Shown here: piece after piece, positions 1-7,170 of the stretch
How positions within the stretch are numbered: position 1 is the first letter of the stretch
Layout: each line of letters opens with the position of its first letter
Assembly: GCA_029938185.1 (NCBI GenBank)
Contig: JAOZVK010000240.1
Coordinates: 1-8,357 of the forward strand
Direction: 5' to 3'
Origin: Bacteroidales bacterium
GTDB lineage: Bacteria > Bacteroidota > Bacteroidia > Bacteroidales > JAOZVK01
DNA: 8,357 nucleotides
Position numbers and translations under genes: made by a program
The notes under the pieces: model-generated
What the model saw: only the letters and a program-made list of their open reading frames with translations
The model's database searches: none
What the model was told of the DNA's origin: nothing

Positions 1-93
1 TTAAGAATAAAAAAAGTGTAAACTACTTTTTGACATTTATGAAAAATGCCCAAATAGTTAAATTTCTTTTTTTATTTTCTATAATCGGTTTTG

Positions 94-125
94 CAGTCGC
101 ACATATTGGTAATTTATTGCGACTG
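94..125. repeat. Inverted repeat, 8-bp perfect stem
   Basis: CAGTCGCA (94-101) is matched exactly by its reverse complement TGCGACTG (118-125) across a 16-nt spacer. It is one of the few GC-containing words in this AT-rich stretch. No T-run follows on either strand, so it is not a typical intrinsic terminator. A short second dyad (AAGTT-GTG-AACTT, 129-141) follows directly. It may be a structured RNA element or a protein-binding dyad; function unknown. Confidence 0.4.
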
Positions 126-200
126 TTAAAGTTGTGAACTTAGCATTTTTTTTTGACATTTACAAGTGAATTTTCATAAATTCTAACTTTTTGAACTGAG

Positions 201-241
201 ATGCTTATGCTCAATGCACTAAATAGGCAGAAAACCTTAGT
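201..241 (+). repeat. Dispersed hairpin repeat, degenerate copy
   Basis: It resembles the units at 445-479 and 7556-7589. It starts with ATGCTTATGC (8 of 10 against ATGCGTAAGC) and ends with a 19-bp block that matches the 7556 copy at 15 of 19 positions, but its spacer is 10 bp rather than 6. The dyad is eroded: ACTA+AGG (218-227) can still pair with CCT+TAGT (235-241) with a 3-nt bulge. It is likely an old member of the same intergenic family. Confidence 0.4.
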
Positions 242-444
242 CTAAAAACGTAGCAAACCTGAGCAAATAAAAAAAAATATTATATTCCACATTAAAAAGT
301 AGGTAGATTACCTTTAGTTTTAACATTTAATAATAATATAAAATTGAAAAAAATAACAATTGTAATAACATTAGTAAGTACTGTTACAAAAGTTTTTCGA
401 TATTTACTTATTCATAACTTTCTGATTAAATTGTCTTTGTACTA

Positions 445-479
445 ATGCGTAAGCAACTATAAATTGGTCGAAGACCTTA
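445..479 (+). repeat. Dispersed intergenic hairpin repeat, copy A
   Basis: This 35-bp unit aligns without gaps to the segment at 7556-7590 with 28 of 35 identical bases. It begins ATGCGTAAGC and ends with the dyad GGTC-GAA-GACC (466-476), which can be lengthened by AAAT and ATTT on either side. It lies in non-coding DNA. The other good copy sits directly against the stop codon of a minus-strand gene, so this one may mark the 3' end of a lost gene or be a free-standing repeat. Confidence 0.6.
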
Positions 480-841
480 TTTGAATACTTTAATAAAAAA
501 TTGTAAGTATTAATCTCATTAAAAATTTTCGCAACTTTCATGGTCTGCAATATGTTGATATGAATTTTAGTGTAATTATTTTTCTATTTTTTTATAGTCT
601 GTTGTTCTTACCTGAATAATTCACAAATTTTCTATTCCGATGCGTAACTATCTGTATATTTGAACGTCTCGAATGTACAAGTCTTACATAAACAAGTCTG
701 AACATCAGGAGTTTATAGATAATAAAATACCTTTTCTTAAATATTTTATATCTATAAAGCTTTCGTTTTCCTTTCAAAAAAACCTACTAATGAAATAAAA
801 AAACATTAAAAATGAAACTTACCTTTATACGTTAGCAACAT

Positions 842-868
842 AAAAAGGCTCGAAAAGCCTATTTTTTT
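842..868 (-). terminator. Intrinsic terminator of yidC, possibly bidirectional
   Basis: On the minus strand AGGCT (860-856), loop TTTCG and AGCCT (850-846) form a 5-bp GC-rich stem followed by a T-run (846-842). The hairpin overlaps the TAG stop codon of yidC at 861-859, so transcription would end right at the gene's end. Read on the plus strand, the same stem is followed by ATTTTTTT (861-868), so it could also stop transcription coming from the left. Confidence 0.75.
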
Positions 869-2763
869 AAGTTGTAGCCTTTTTTCTTTGCCATATCTTC
901 AAGTCTTTTTTGAAATTTAGATTTTTTGGCAGGCTTCTTTTTTGAAGCTTTTAGCTTTTTAAGTATTTCTTCATCATTAACAATTGCTCTTATTATAAAT
1001 GTTTGTGCAATTGTTATAAGGTTTGAAAGTAAATAATAATAACTTAAACCTGCTGAATAATTATTAAACCACAAAATCATCATAACTGGCATCATATACA
1101 TCATCATTTTCATACCAGGCATTTGTGTATTTGCAGTACCCATTTGATTACCGTTTAGTTTTGTACTGAAAACCATAGATATAGCCATTAACAATGTAAA
1201 CAAACTAACATGGTCTCCATACATTGGAATTTCAAACGAAAGATCTAGTATCGAGTCATATGTTGATAAGTCAGTTACCCATAGGAAACTTTCTTGTCTT
1301 AGCTCAATTGATGCAGGAAAAAACCTAAACATAGCTATAAGTATGGGAAATTGTAAAGCCATTGGCAAACAACCTCCCATTGGATTTACTCCAACTTTTT
1401 TATATAAAGCCATAGTTGCTTGCTGCCTTTCCATTGCTTTTTCTTTAGGAATTTTTTTGTTTATTTCATCAATTTGAGGTTTTAAAACTCTCATTTTTGC
1501 CGATGAAGTATACGATTTATATGTCAATGGGAATAAAACAAGCTTTATAATTAATGTCATTACCAAGATTAATAGTCCATAGCTTGAAATAAGAGTACCT
1601 AAAAAATTAAACAAAGGAATTATAGCAAAACGGTTTACCCAACCAAATACTCCCCATCCAAGAGGTATTAATGATTTTAAATTAAGGTCTTCATTTTCGT
1701 TTTCTATTTTTAAATCTTTTAATACAGAGTATTTATTAGGACCAAAATAGAATGTAAAAGGAATTGACTCATTTTCGTCGCCCGAAAATGGAATTGAAAG
1801 TTGTGTGTTAAAATCTTTTAAATATTTATGAGGAGATTCTATTTTTTTATGTGAAACAGTGCCATTAGAAAAATAGCTATTAGCAATCAGAATAGTTGAA
1901 AAAAATTGTTGTTTATATGCAACCCATTTCACTTTAGTTGATAAATTTTCTTTTTCATCATCACTAGTTTCTGTTAAATAATCGACTTCATCTTTATAAT
2001 ATTTATAATAAATGGTTGTATTATCATTTTCCCATTTATGACCTTTTTCTAATGACAATACTTTAACATACCACTCAAAATCCATATATTTAGTATTTGA
2101 TTGAATGATATTATTAAGTCCTACAATATTAATCTTAAAATCTACAAGATAGCTATCTGGTTTTAGTGTGTATACATATTCAATATATTTACCTTCGCCA
2201 CCAGATAATCTAAGTTTAATTGATTTTTTACTATTAATAGCACTAATACTATCTAAATCACCAATAAAACTGAAAAACATATCATTTGTAATGATGCTTC
2301 TGTTTTGTGCAAAAAACTTCAAGCCAAATTTGTTTTGCTCACCGTCAAATAGTTTTAAGGGTAGCATGTCATGTCTTTTATAATCTTTTAATTCAACAGA
2401 ATAGGGTTTTCCTCCTTTTGTTGATACTCGTAGTTTCACTAAATCGTTTTCAATAGTTATAAACTTATTTTCTCCACCTATCGAAGCTGAAAAAATACCA
2501 TACTTATCTTTAAGCATTGCAGCTTTAGTTGAATCATTTGATAATGAATCGGATTTAACAATATTTATAGTATCTTTTAAGAGTTGTGTTCTTTTTTTCT
2601 CTTCTTCTATTCTTTTCTTTTGAATTTTGGCTTCTACTTTAGCAATTGAGTCTCTGCGTTTTTTTGCTGCTGCAATCTCTTCTTCATTTGGGCTTGAGTA
2701 AATACTGTATATCAAAAGTATAGCTCCAATTATCAATAAGCCGATTATTTGATTTCTATCCAT
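859..2763 (-). CDS. yidC: Membrane protein insertase YidC (Oxa1 family)
   Basis: YidC inserts and folds inner-membrane proteins, alone or with the Sec translocon. The 634-residue protein has the family architecture. There is an N-terminal membrane anchor (about residues 5-22), then a Lys/Glu-rich helical stretch (27-66) and a large periplasmic beta domain (about 90-350). The conserved five-helix insertase core begins near 378, with membrane segments around 392-413, 464-481, 518-533, 553-567 and 572-592. Lys407 in LIIKLVLFPL sits where E. coli YidC has its groove arginine, keeping the positive charge. The tail (597-634) is strongly lysine-rich, as expected for ribosome contact. Start is the ATG at 2763; no Shine-Dalgarno is visible. 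It lies 164 bp downstream of pyrG in the same direction, a pairing I recall from other Bacteroidota. A terminator overlaps its stop. The family call is secure. Confidence 0.97.
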   Translation of the reverse strand: MDRNQIIGLLIIGAILLIYSIYSSPNEEEIAAAKKRRDSIAKVEAKIQKKRIEEEKKRTQLLKDTINIVKSDSLSNDSTKAAMLKDKYGIFSASIGGENKFITIENDLVKLRVSTKGGKPYSVELKDYKRHDMLPLKLFDGEQNKFGLKFFAQNRSIITNDMFFSFIGDLDSISAINSKKSIKLRLSGGEGKYIEYVYTLKPDSYLVDFKINIVGLNNIIQSNTKYMDFEWYVKVLSLEKGHKWENDNTTIYYKYYKDEVDYLTETSDDEKENLSTKVKWVAYKQQFFSTILIANSYFSNGTVSHKKIESPHKYLKDFNTQLSIPFSGDENESIPFTFYFGPNKYSVLKDLKIENENEDLNLKSLIPLGWGVFGWVNRFAIIPLFNFLGTLISSYGLLILVMTLIIKLVLFPLTYKSYTSSAKMRVLKPQIDEINKKIPKEKAMERQQATMALYKKVGVNPMGGCLPMALQFPILIAMFRFFPASIELRQESFLWVTDLSTYDSILDLSFEIPMYGDHVSLFTLLMAISMVFSTKLNGNQMGTANTQMPGMKMMMYMMPVMMILWFNNYSAGLSYYYLLSNLITIAQTFIIRAIVNDEEILKKLKASKKKPAKKSKFQKRLEDMAKKKGYNLKK

Positions 2764-2835
2764 TTTTAATTATTTGTTTTAGTAAAACACTAAGTGCTTT
2801 TTAATATTTATTTTATATTTCTAATAATATCCAAT

Positions 2836-2878
2836 TTAACAAAATATAAGTGTCAAAATTTTTTTGAGACTACTTATA
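2836..2878 (-). terminator. Candidate intrinsic terminator of pyrG
   Basis: On the minus strand, starting 50 nt after the pyrG stop, TATAAGTAGTCTCAAAA (2878-2862) can pair with TTTTGACACTTATA (2858-2845), with small bulges. It is followed by TTTTGTT. The stem is long but AT-rich, so strength is uncertain. If it works, yidC needs its own promoter in the remaining 70-80 bp, where I could not identify a good one; partial read-through is an alternative. Confidence 0.4.
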
Positions 2879-2883
2879 AACCA

Positions 2884-2914
2884 ATTCGTAATTCATAATC
2901 CATAATTAATAATT
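2884..2914. repeat. Degenerate 7-bp tandem repeat, array 1
   Basis: Four and a half heptamers follow one another just downstream of pyrG: ATTCGTA, ATTCATA, ATCCATA, ATTAATA, ATT. The same heptamer type, ending in T instead of A, occurs at 7493-7527. Its position between a stop codon and the putative terminator suggests a non-coding simple repeat. No function can be assigned. Confidence 0.55.
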
Positions 2915-2927
2915 GCTGTTTACGGCA

Positions 2928-4529
2928 TTATGTTATAGAACTTACTTTAACAAAATCAATAAACAAAGGATGAGGGTCTACAACAGTACTTTTGTATTCA
3001 GGATGAAACTGTACACCAATAAACCACTTATGTTCAGGTATTTCAATAATTTCAACAAGTTGATTATTCGGATTAATTCCTGAAGCAATCATACCATTTT
3101 TTTCATATTCTTCCAAGAAAATATTATTTAGCTCGTATCTGTGTCTATGTCTTTCGCTTATTATAGGTTTTTTATATGCACTGTATGCTTTTGTACCTTT
3201 TTTCAGTTCACATTTATACTTACCAAGTCTCATGGTTCCTCCTAAGTCGGTAATACTTTTTTGTTCTTCCATTAAGTCAATTACTGGATATGGTGTTGCA
3301 CGGTGCATCTCCGTTGAATTTGCATTTTGTAAATTTAGTACATTGCGACCAAACTCAATAACAGCACATTGCATTCCAAGACATATTCCCAAAAAAGGAA
3401 TGTTATTTTTTCGGGCATATTTAGTTGCAAGTATTTTGCCTTCGATACCTCTATGTCCAAATCCTGGAGCTACCAGAATACCATTAAATTTTTTCAATAT
3501 TTCTTCTGCCGATTCATTGTTTATTGTTTCAGAATGTACAAGTTTTAATTCAACCTTAATTTCGTTTATAGCTCCAGCATGAACAAAGGATTCCACAATT
3601 GATTTATAAGCATCAGGAAGTTCAACATATTTTCCAACCAAGGCTATAGATATTCTTTTTTTACTATTTTTTCTTTTTTTAAGAAATTCTCGCCACTGCT
3701 CTAATTTTGGTTCTTCGTTTGCTGGTAGTTTAAGTTTTTCTAAAACTCTTAAATCTAATTCTTCTTTAAGCATCAAAATAGGAACTTCATATATAGTTGA
3801 AGCATCAATTGATTCTATAACAGAGTTTTTATTGACATTACAAAATCTTGCTACTTTATTCCTAATTCCATTTGTTAGTATTTTTTCAGTTCTAAGAACT
3901 AATATATCAGGCTGTACTCCATTTTCTAAAAGTAGTTTTACAGAGTGTTGGGTTGGTTTAGTTTTTAGTTCTCCCGAAGCAGACAAATAAGGAACTAAAG
4001 TTAAATGAATAACTAAACTATCGTCACCTAACTCCCATTTTAGCTGTCTTACAGCTTCAATGTATGGTAAGGATTCAATATCGCCAACAGTACCCCCAAT
4101 TTCAGTTATTACAACATCGTATTTTTTATGATTTCCTAAAAGTTTTATTCTATACTTTATTTCATCAGTAATATGTGGAATTACCTGAACTGTTTTTCCT
4201 AAAAAATCACCTTTTCTTTCTTTATTAATAACAGATTGGTAAATTCTACCTGTGGTAACATTGTTTGCTTGTGATGTTGCAGTATTTAAAAAACGCTCGT
4301 AATGTCCAAGATCTAAATCAGTTTCGGCTCCATCGTCAGTCACATAACATTCTCCATGTTCATATGGGTTTAATGTACCCGGATCAACATTTATATATGG
4401 GTCAAGTTTTTGAATAGTAACATAATAACCTCTGGCTTGCAATAGTTTTGCTAATGATGATGAAATAATGCCTTTACCTAAGGATGAACTAACCCCTCCG
4501 GTAACAAATATATATTTTGTGTGCGACAC
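2928..4529 (-). CDS. pyrG: CTP synthase (glutamine-hydrolysing)
   Basis: This cytosolic enzyme makes CTP from UTP, ATP and the ammonia of glutamine, the last step of pyrimidine nucleotide synthesis. The 533 residues match the usual length. The N-terminal synthase domain (1 to about 270) opens with the P-loop-like GGVSSSLGKG (11-20), followed by the conserved KLDPYINVDPGT (41-52) and EIGGTVGDIES (143-153). The C-terminal class I glutamine amidotransferase domain (about 293-530) has GFGHRG (356-361), the nucleophile Cys383 in GICLGMQ, and the His509/Glu511 pair in FHPE. The start is GTG at 4529: an in-frame TAA lies four codons upstream and the conserved KYIFVTGG begins at residue 5. The leader carries a terminator-like hairpin ending 23 nt before the start, and a small inverted-repeat element beyond it. 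All catalytic residues are present and the call is secure. Confidence 0.98.
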   Translation of the reverse strand: MSHTKYIFVTGGVSSSLGKGIISSSLAKLLQARGYYVTIQKLDPYINVDPGTLNPYEHGECYVTDDGAETDLDLGHYERFLNTATSQANNVTTGRIYQSVINKERKGDFLGKTVQVIPHITDEIKYRIKLLGNHKKYDVVITEIGGTVGDIESLPYIEAVRQLKWELGDDSLVIHLTLVPYLSASGELKTKPTQHSVKLLLENGVQPDILVLRTEKILTNGIRNKVARFCNVNKNSVIESIDASTIYEVPILMLKEELDLRVLEKLKLPANEEPKLEQWREFLKKRKNSKKRISIALVGKYVELPDAYKSIVESFVHAGAINEIKVELKLVHSETINNESAEEILKKFNGILVAPGFGHRGIEGKILATKYARKNNIPFLGICLGMQCAVIEFGRNVLNLQNANSTEMHRATPYPVIDLMEEQKSITDLGGTMRLGKYKCELKKGTKAYSAYKKPIISERHRHRYELNNIFLEEYEKNGMIASGINPNNQLVEIIEIPEHKWFIGVQFHPEYKSTVVDPHPLFIDFVKVSSIT

Positions 4530-4540
4530 TTTGATTATTT

Positions 4541-4569
4541 AAAAATGTAAAAACCCTTTTTCAAGGGTT
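4541..4569 (-). promoter_or_regulatory. Terminator-like hairpin in the pyrG leader
   Basis: On the minus strand AACCCTT (4569-4563), a GAAA tetraloop and AAGGGTT (4558-4552) form a perfect 7-bp stem followed by TTTACATTTTT. It ends about 22 nt before the GTG start of pyrG. Such a hairpin between promoter and start could be an attenuator; pyrG of Firmicutes is controlled by a leader terminator, though by a mechanism not visible here. It could instead be the terminator of the upstream DUF349 gene, separated from it by later insertions. Confidence 0.55.
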
Positions 4570-4575
4570 GTGTTA

Positions 4576-4695
4576 GGACACTCCTAAAAACCTGATTTAT
4601 GCTTTGCTTTGAAATTTTAATATTCTTAATTTACAATAGTAAACTTTTAGTTTAAATTTCAAAAAGGCTTGAATTTAGAGTTTTTAGTAGTGTCC
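4576..4695. mobile_element. MITE-like element with 16-bp terminal inverted repeats
   Basis: The left end GGACACTCCTAAAAAC (4576-4591) matches the reverse complement of the right end (4680-4695) at 15 of 16 positions. At the same inward distance, TTTGAAATTT (4608-4617) matches the complement of 4654-4663 at 10 of 10, so the arms align without a gap over 42 bp while the DNA between these blocks has diverged. At 120 bp it encodes nothing. The ends look like those of insertion sequences, so it is probably a non-autonomous relative of one; the IS family cannot be named from here. No clear target duplication is seen. It sits just upstream of the pyrG leader hairpin. Confidence 0.65.
4634..4663 (-). 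promoter_or_regulatory. Candidate Bacteroidota-type promoter for pyrG
   Basis: On the minus strand TTTG (4663-4660) is followed after 18 nt by TACTATTG (4641-4634), close to the Bacteroidota consensus TTTG / TAnnTTTG, with one mismatch in the second box. It lies inside the inverted-repeat element and would give a leader of about 100 nt that includes the hairpin before pyrG. In AT-rich DNA such matches also arise by chance. Confidence 0.25.
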
Positions 4696-4770
4696 GTAAT
4701 TAATTTATGTATTTTTGCAAAAGCTACAGGTGTTTTTTTATAAATATATTAATGAAAAACAGTTAGATAG

Positions 4771-4928
4771 CTTAATAGCCTACCAACGTAAAGTTGGACA
4801 CCCTTGTTTTTTAAGTGGTATAAACCGTAAAGCAAACCTTTGTAGAACTTTGCGTCAAACTTTGCGTCAAACTTTGTGCAACTTTGCGGTTAAAAAGCGT
4901 CTAACTTAAAACTGGTAGCCACTTAATA
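4771..4928. mobile_element. MITE-like dispersed element with flanking 7-bp direct repeat
   Basis: The 144-bp core (4778-4921) is bounded by the direct repeat CTTAATA (4771-4777 and 4922-4928), a likely target-site duplication. Its ends are imperfect inverted repeats: 4781-4799 matches the complement of 4899-4917 at 14 of 19 positions. Further in, AACCGTAAAG and the complement of CTTTGCGGTT match at 9 of 10, so the element is roughly palindromic. A related sequence starts at 8281 with 33 of 47 identical bases, and it begins at the same base as this core. A 64-codon frame with a TTG start crosses it but depends on the repeats and is not taken as a gene. Confidence 0.6.
4846..4889 (+). repeat. 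Short tandem repeat inside the element
   Basis: Two identical 12-mers AACTTTGCGTCA (4846-4857, 4858-4869) are followed by two shortened 10-bp units, AACTTTGTGC (4870-4879) and AACTTTGCGG (4880-4889). This lies within the 4778-4921 element, is richer in GC than its surroundings, and is probably a replication-slippage product. In other members of the family the copy number may differ. Confidence 0.75.
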
Positions 4929-4940
4929 CAAATTATAAGC

Positions 4941-7106
4941 TTAGTTTATTTTAACACTATTAAGCTGTTTAAGTTGTTTTCTTAATGATACAACATGTTC
5001 TTTAGCTTTTTCTATCTTTTTAGTAAATTCAGTAATCATTGGATTTGCATTTTTAGATTTTGTAAAAAAGCCTATATTGTTTTCCCACAACCCTATATTA
5101 TTTGTTAGTTGGTCAATTTTATTAATTATTTTTTCACGTTCAGCTCTTATTTTAGATGAAGGATTATTTATTTTCTTAATATTATCTAAACGATTTCTAA
5201 ACTTGATTTCATTTTTTCTAATTTCATCAAATTTGAGATTATTAAATTTGTTATTTATTGCTTCACGATATTTTTTTTGAATTTCATCTTTATTTTTATA
5301 TGGAACATGTCCTATTTCAGACCATAGTTTTTGAAATTCTTTAAGATTTTCAAGATTTGAATTGTCGTTTTCGGTCAATTCAAGATTTATAATATTTTCA
5401 ACTAATTTGTTTTTTAGTTTTAAGTTTGTAATCTGTTCACTATCAATAGATGAGTAATGTTTGTTTTTACTATCAAAAAAATGGTTACACGAACTGCGAA
5501 ATCTATTCCATATTTCTTCTGAATGTTTTTTAGGAACAGGTCCAACTTCTTTCCATGTTTTTTGTAAATTAATAAATATTTCAGTAGTTTTTTTCCAATC
5601 TGCACTATCTTTGAAGCTTTCAGCTTGTATACATAAGTCTGTTTTTAGCTGAAGATTATCTTCTTGAATTTCTTTATTTTTCATATAAAATTCGCGTTTG
5701 CTTGCAAAAAATTTATCACATGCAAAACGAAATCTACTATATATTTTGTTATTGTGTTTTCTGGGAGTAAAACCTATTTGTTTCCACATTTTTTGCAAAT
5801 CAAGGATTTCTTTTGATGCTGTATCCCATTCTCTATGATTTGTTTTATCTAATTCAACCAATTCTTCGGCTTTTTCACATAAAAGAGTTTTTGCTTTTAA
5901 ATTATTTTTTTGTTCCTCTTTTAAATTTTCAAAATGTTCTTGGTATTTTTTATTTATTTTAGTAGTAACTAATTTAAATCTTTCCCAAATTTCATCTTTT
6001 TTGTCATGTGGTACAGGACCTGTTTCTCTCCATTGATTATGTAGATTTTGAAGAGATTTGAATGCTTTTACAATCATTGTTTCTAACAATAATTCTTCGA
6101 CTTTTTCGCATAGTTTTATTTTTGATTCAAGATTTTTCTTTAAATCAAGGTCTCTTAATTCTTTATTTAATTTAACAAAATCATAAAATTTTTCTACATT
6201 ATGATGATAATTTTCCCAAAGAGCTTTAACCTCACTTTGTGGTACTAATCCCGCTTCTCTCCATTGTTTTTGTAATTCTCTAAATTCCTGAAATGTTTTA
6301 TTCAATGATTCTTTACCATTTAATAATTGCTTTATTTCTTCAATTATTTTATACTTTGTTTCAAGGTTTTTTGTTTTTCCTTGTTCAGCAATTTGATTTA
6401 GTTCTGCTCTTTTTTCTTTGTATTGTTTTAACAGCAATTTAAATTCGCTCTCTAATTCATCTTTTTCAAAAGTAAAAGCATTTTCATCTCCTCCAGCTTC
6501 AACAAACTTCTTTTTGTTGTTTTCTATTTCCAGCTTATGTGTTTTATAAAAAAACAATTTTATATTCTCAACATCTGTTTTGCGAGATACAATATTATCG
6601 CTTTCCAAAATTTGTTTAAGATTCTCAACTAACTCTTTTTTACTAAGTTTTGAATAGTCATTAGTTTTTTTGGTATGCACAATATTTTCTTTTACTTTCG
6701 AATCTTGTTCTTTTACTTTCGAATCTTGTTCTTTTACTTTCGAATCTTGTTCTTTTGCTTTCGAATCTTGTTCTTTTGCTTTCGAATCTTGTTCTTTTGC
6801 TTTCGAATCTTGTTCTTTTACTTTCGAATCTTGTTCTTTTGCTTTCAAATCTTGTTCTTTTGATTTCAAATCTTGTTCTTTTTCAACCGATTCTTTTTTG
6901 GGATTTTCTTTATCCAATTTTTCAATCTTGGCTTCTTTAATTTTTCTCAAAATCCTATCAGCTGCACTTTCAGTCTGTTCTTTTTCCTGAATATCAGATA
7001 TTTCAGATTCTTTTTTATTAGAGATAACTTGGTCTTCTTTAATAGTATTCTCAGTTTTTGTTTGCTGTTCCTGAGTAGAGTTACGTAAATCGTTGGTTTC
7101 CATCAT
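4941..7106 (-). CDS. DUF349 repeat protein, function unknown
   Basis: The 721-residue protein has five DUF349 repeats marked by W-x-x-x-G-x-x-P: Trp282 (REAGLVP), Trp359 (RETGPVP), Trp441 (KQIGFTP), Trp518 (KEVGPVP) and Trp595 (SEIGHVP), spaced 77-82 residues. Each is followed by an aromatic-rich helix such as EIWNRFR. The rest is predicted to be helical and highly charged. There is no signal peptide or membrane segment, so it is probably cytosolic. Residues 1-140 are a low-complexity, Lys/Glu/Gln-rich region containing nine heptapeptides KEQD(S/L)K(V/A/S) at 76-138. The C-terminal helical part (about 640-717) has the segment ENNIGFFTKSKNAN. The start is ATG at 7106, with a second ATG directly after it; either could be used. 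DUF349 has no established biochemical role that I can name. Upstream is a plausible promoter; the stop is 13 bp from the short element ending at 4928. Confidence 0.9.
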   Translation of the reverse strand: MMETNDLRNSTQEQQTKTENTIKEDQVISNKKESEISDIQEKEQTESAADRILRKIKEAKIEKLDKENPKKESVEKEQDLKSKEQDLKAKEQDSKVKEQDSKAKEQDSKAKEQDSKAKEQDSKVKEQDSKVKEQDSKVKENIVHTKKTNDYSKLSKKELVENLKQILESDNIVSRKTDVENIKLFFYKTHKLEIENNKKKFVEAGGDENAFTFEKDELESEFKLLLKQYKEKRAELNQIAEQGKTKNLETKYKIIEEIKQLLNGKESLNKTFQEFRELQKQWREAGLVPQSEVKALWENYHHNVEKFYDFVKLNKELRDLDLKKNLESKIKLCEKVEELLLETMIVKAFKSLQNLHNQWRETGPVPHDKKDEIWERFKLVTTKINKKYQEHFENLKEEQKNNLKAKTLLCEKAEELVELDKTNHREWDTASKEILDLQKMWKQIGFTPRKHNNKIYSRFRFACDKFFASKREFYMKNKEIQEDNLQLKTDLCIQAESFKDSADWKKTTEIFINLQKTWKEVGPVPKKHSEEIWNRFRSSCNHFFDSKNKHYSSIDSEQITNLKLKNKLVENIINLELTENDNSNLENLKEFQKLWSEIGHVPYKNKDEIQKKYREAINNKFNNLKFDEIRKNEIKFRNRLDNIKKINNPSSKIRAEREKIINKIDQLTNNIGLWENNIGFFTKSKNANPMITEFTKKIEKAKEHVVSLRKQLKQLNSVKIN
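6693..6881 (-). repeat. Nine in-frame 21-bp tandem repeats in the DUF349 gene
   Basis: Nine exact 21-bp periods encode KEQDLKS, KEQDLKA, KEQDSKV, three KEQDSKA and three KEQDSKV, in protein order. At the DNA level only two codons vary: codon 5 is TTG or TCG, and codon 7 is TCA, GCA or GTA. Every difference changes the amino acid and none is silent. The low divergence points to recent expansion by slippage or recombination. Since 21 is a multiple of three, copy changes would alter linker length without breaking the frame. Confidence 0.95.
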
Positions 7107-7170
7107 TAAGAAATATTTATTAATCTATCAAATAATTTAATTAAATTTAGTTTGTTATAAAAAACCCTCG

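Larger units (their letters stand above)
1..858. other. Gene-free AT-rich region downstream of yidC
   Basis: No reading frame here looks like a real protein: the longest is 61 codons, very basic and rich in Arg, Lys and Tyr, with no family resemblance. What can be seen is short-range structure. There is an AT-rich hairpin at 11-31 (AAAAAGT/ACTTTTT), a GC-containing hairpin at 94-125, a 13-bp direct repeat TTTTTGACATTTA at 27-39 and 150-162, a 10-bp inverted pair TTTATGAAAA (36-45) and TTTTCATAAA (171-180), and two copies of a dispersed hairpin repeat (201-241 and 445-479). It could be a decayed gene or an untranslated or non-coding RNA region; nothing in the sequence decides this. Confidence 0.6.

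Noticed and set aside
592..777. 61-codon frame on the minus strand
   Set aside because: Extremely basic, Tyr/Arg/Lys-rich composition typical of translated AT-rich non-coding DNA; no recognisable motif and no clear promoter.
2781..2800. Dyad CACTAAGTG upstream of yidC
   Set aside because: The loop would be a single base, so no hairpin can form, and the arms are too short to claim an operator.
3232..3582. 116-codon plus-strand frame inside pyrG
   Set aside because: Antisense to the conserved glutaminase domain of pyrG; no independent evidence of coding.
4707..4720. Plus-strand TATTTTTG box beside the first element
   Set aside because: Matches the downstream promoter box, but there is no TTTG at the required upstream distance and no plus-strand gene follows.
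4715..4909. 64-codon plus-strand frame with TTG start
   Set aside because: It runs through the inverted-repeat element and its tandem repeats; the related copy at 8281 has an in-frame stop, so coding is not conserved.
6693..6881. Regularly spaced repeats resembling a CRISPR array
   Set aside because: The 21-bp units are directly adjacent with no spacers, and they lie in frame inside a coding gene.
6670..6990. 106-codon plus-strand frame rich in Phe, Ser and Cys, with two overlapping frames
   Set aside because: Antisense shadow of the 21-bp repeat tract in the DUF349 gene; open only because the period is a multiple of three.
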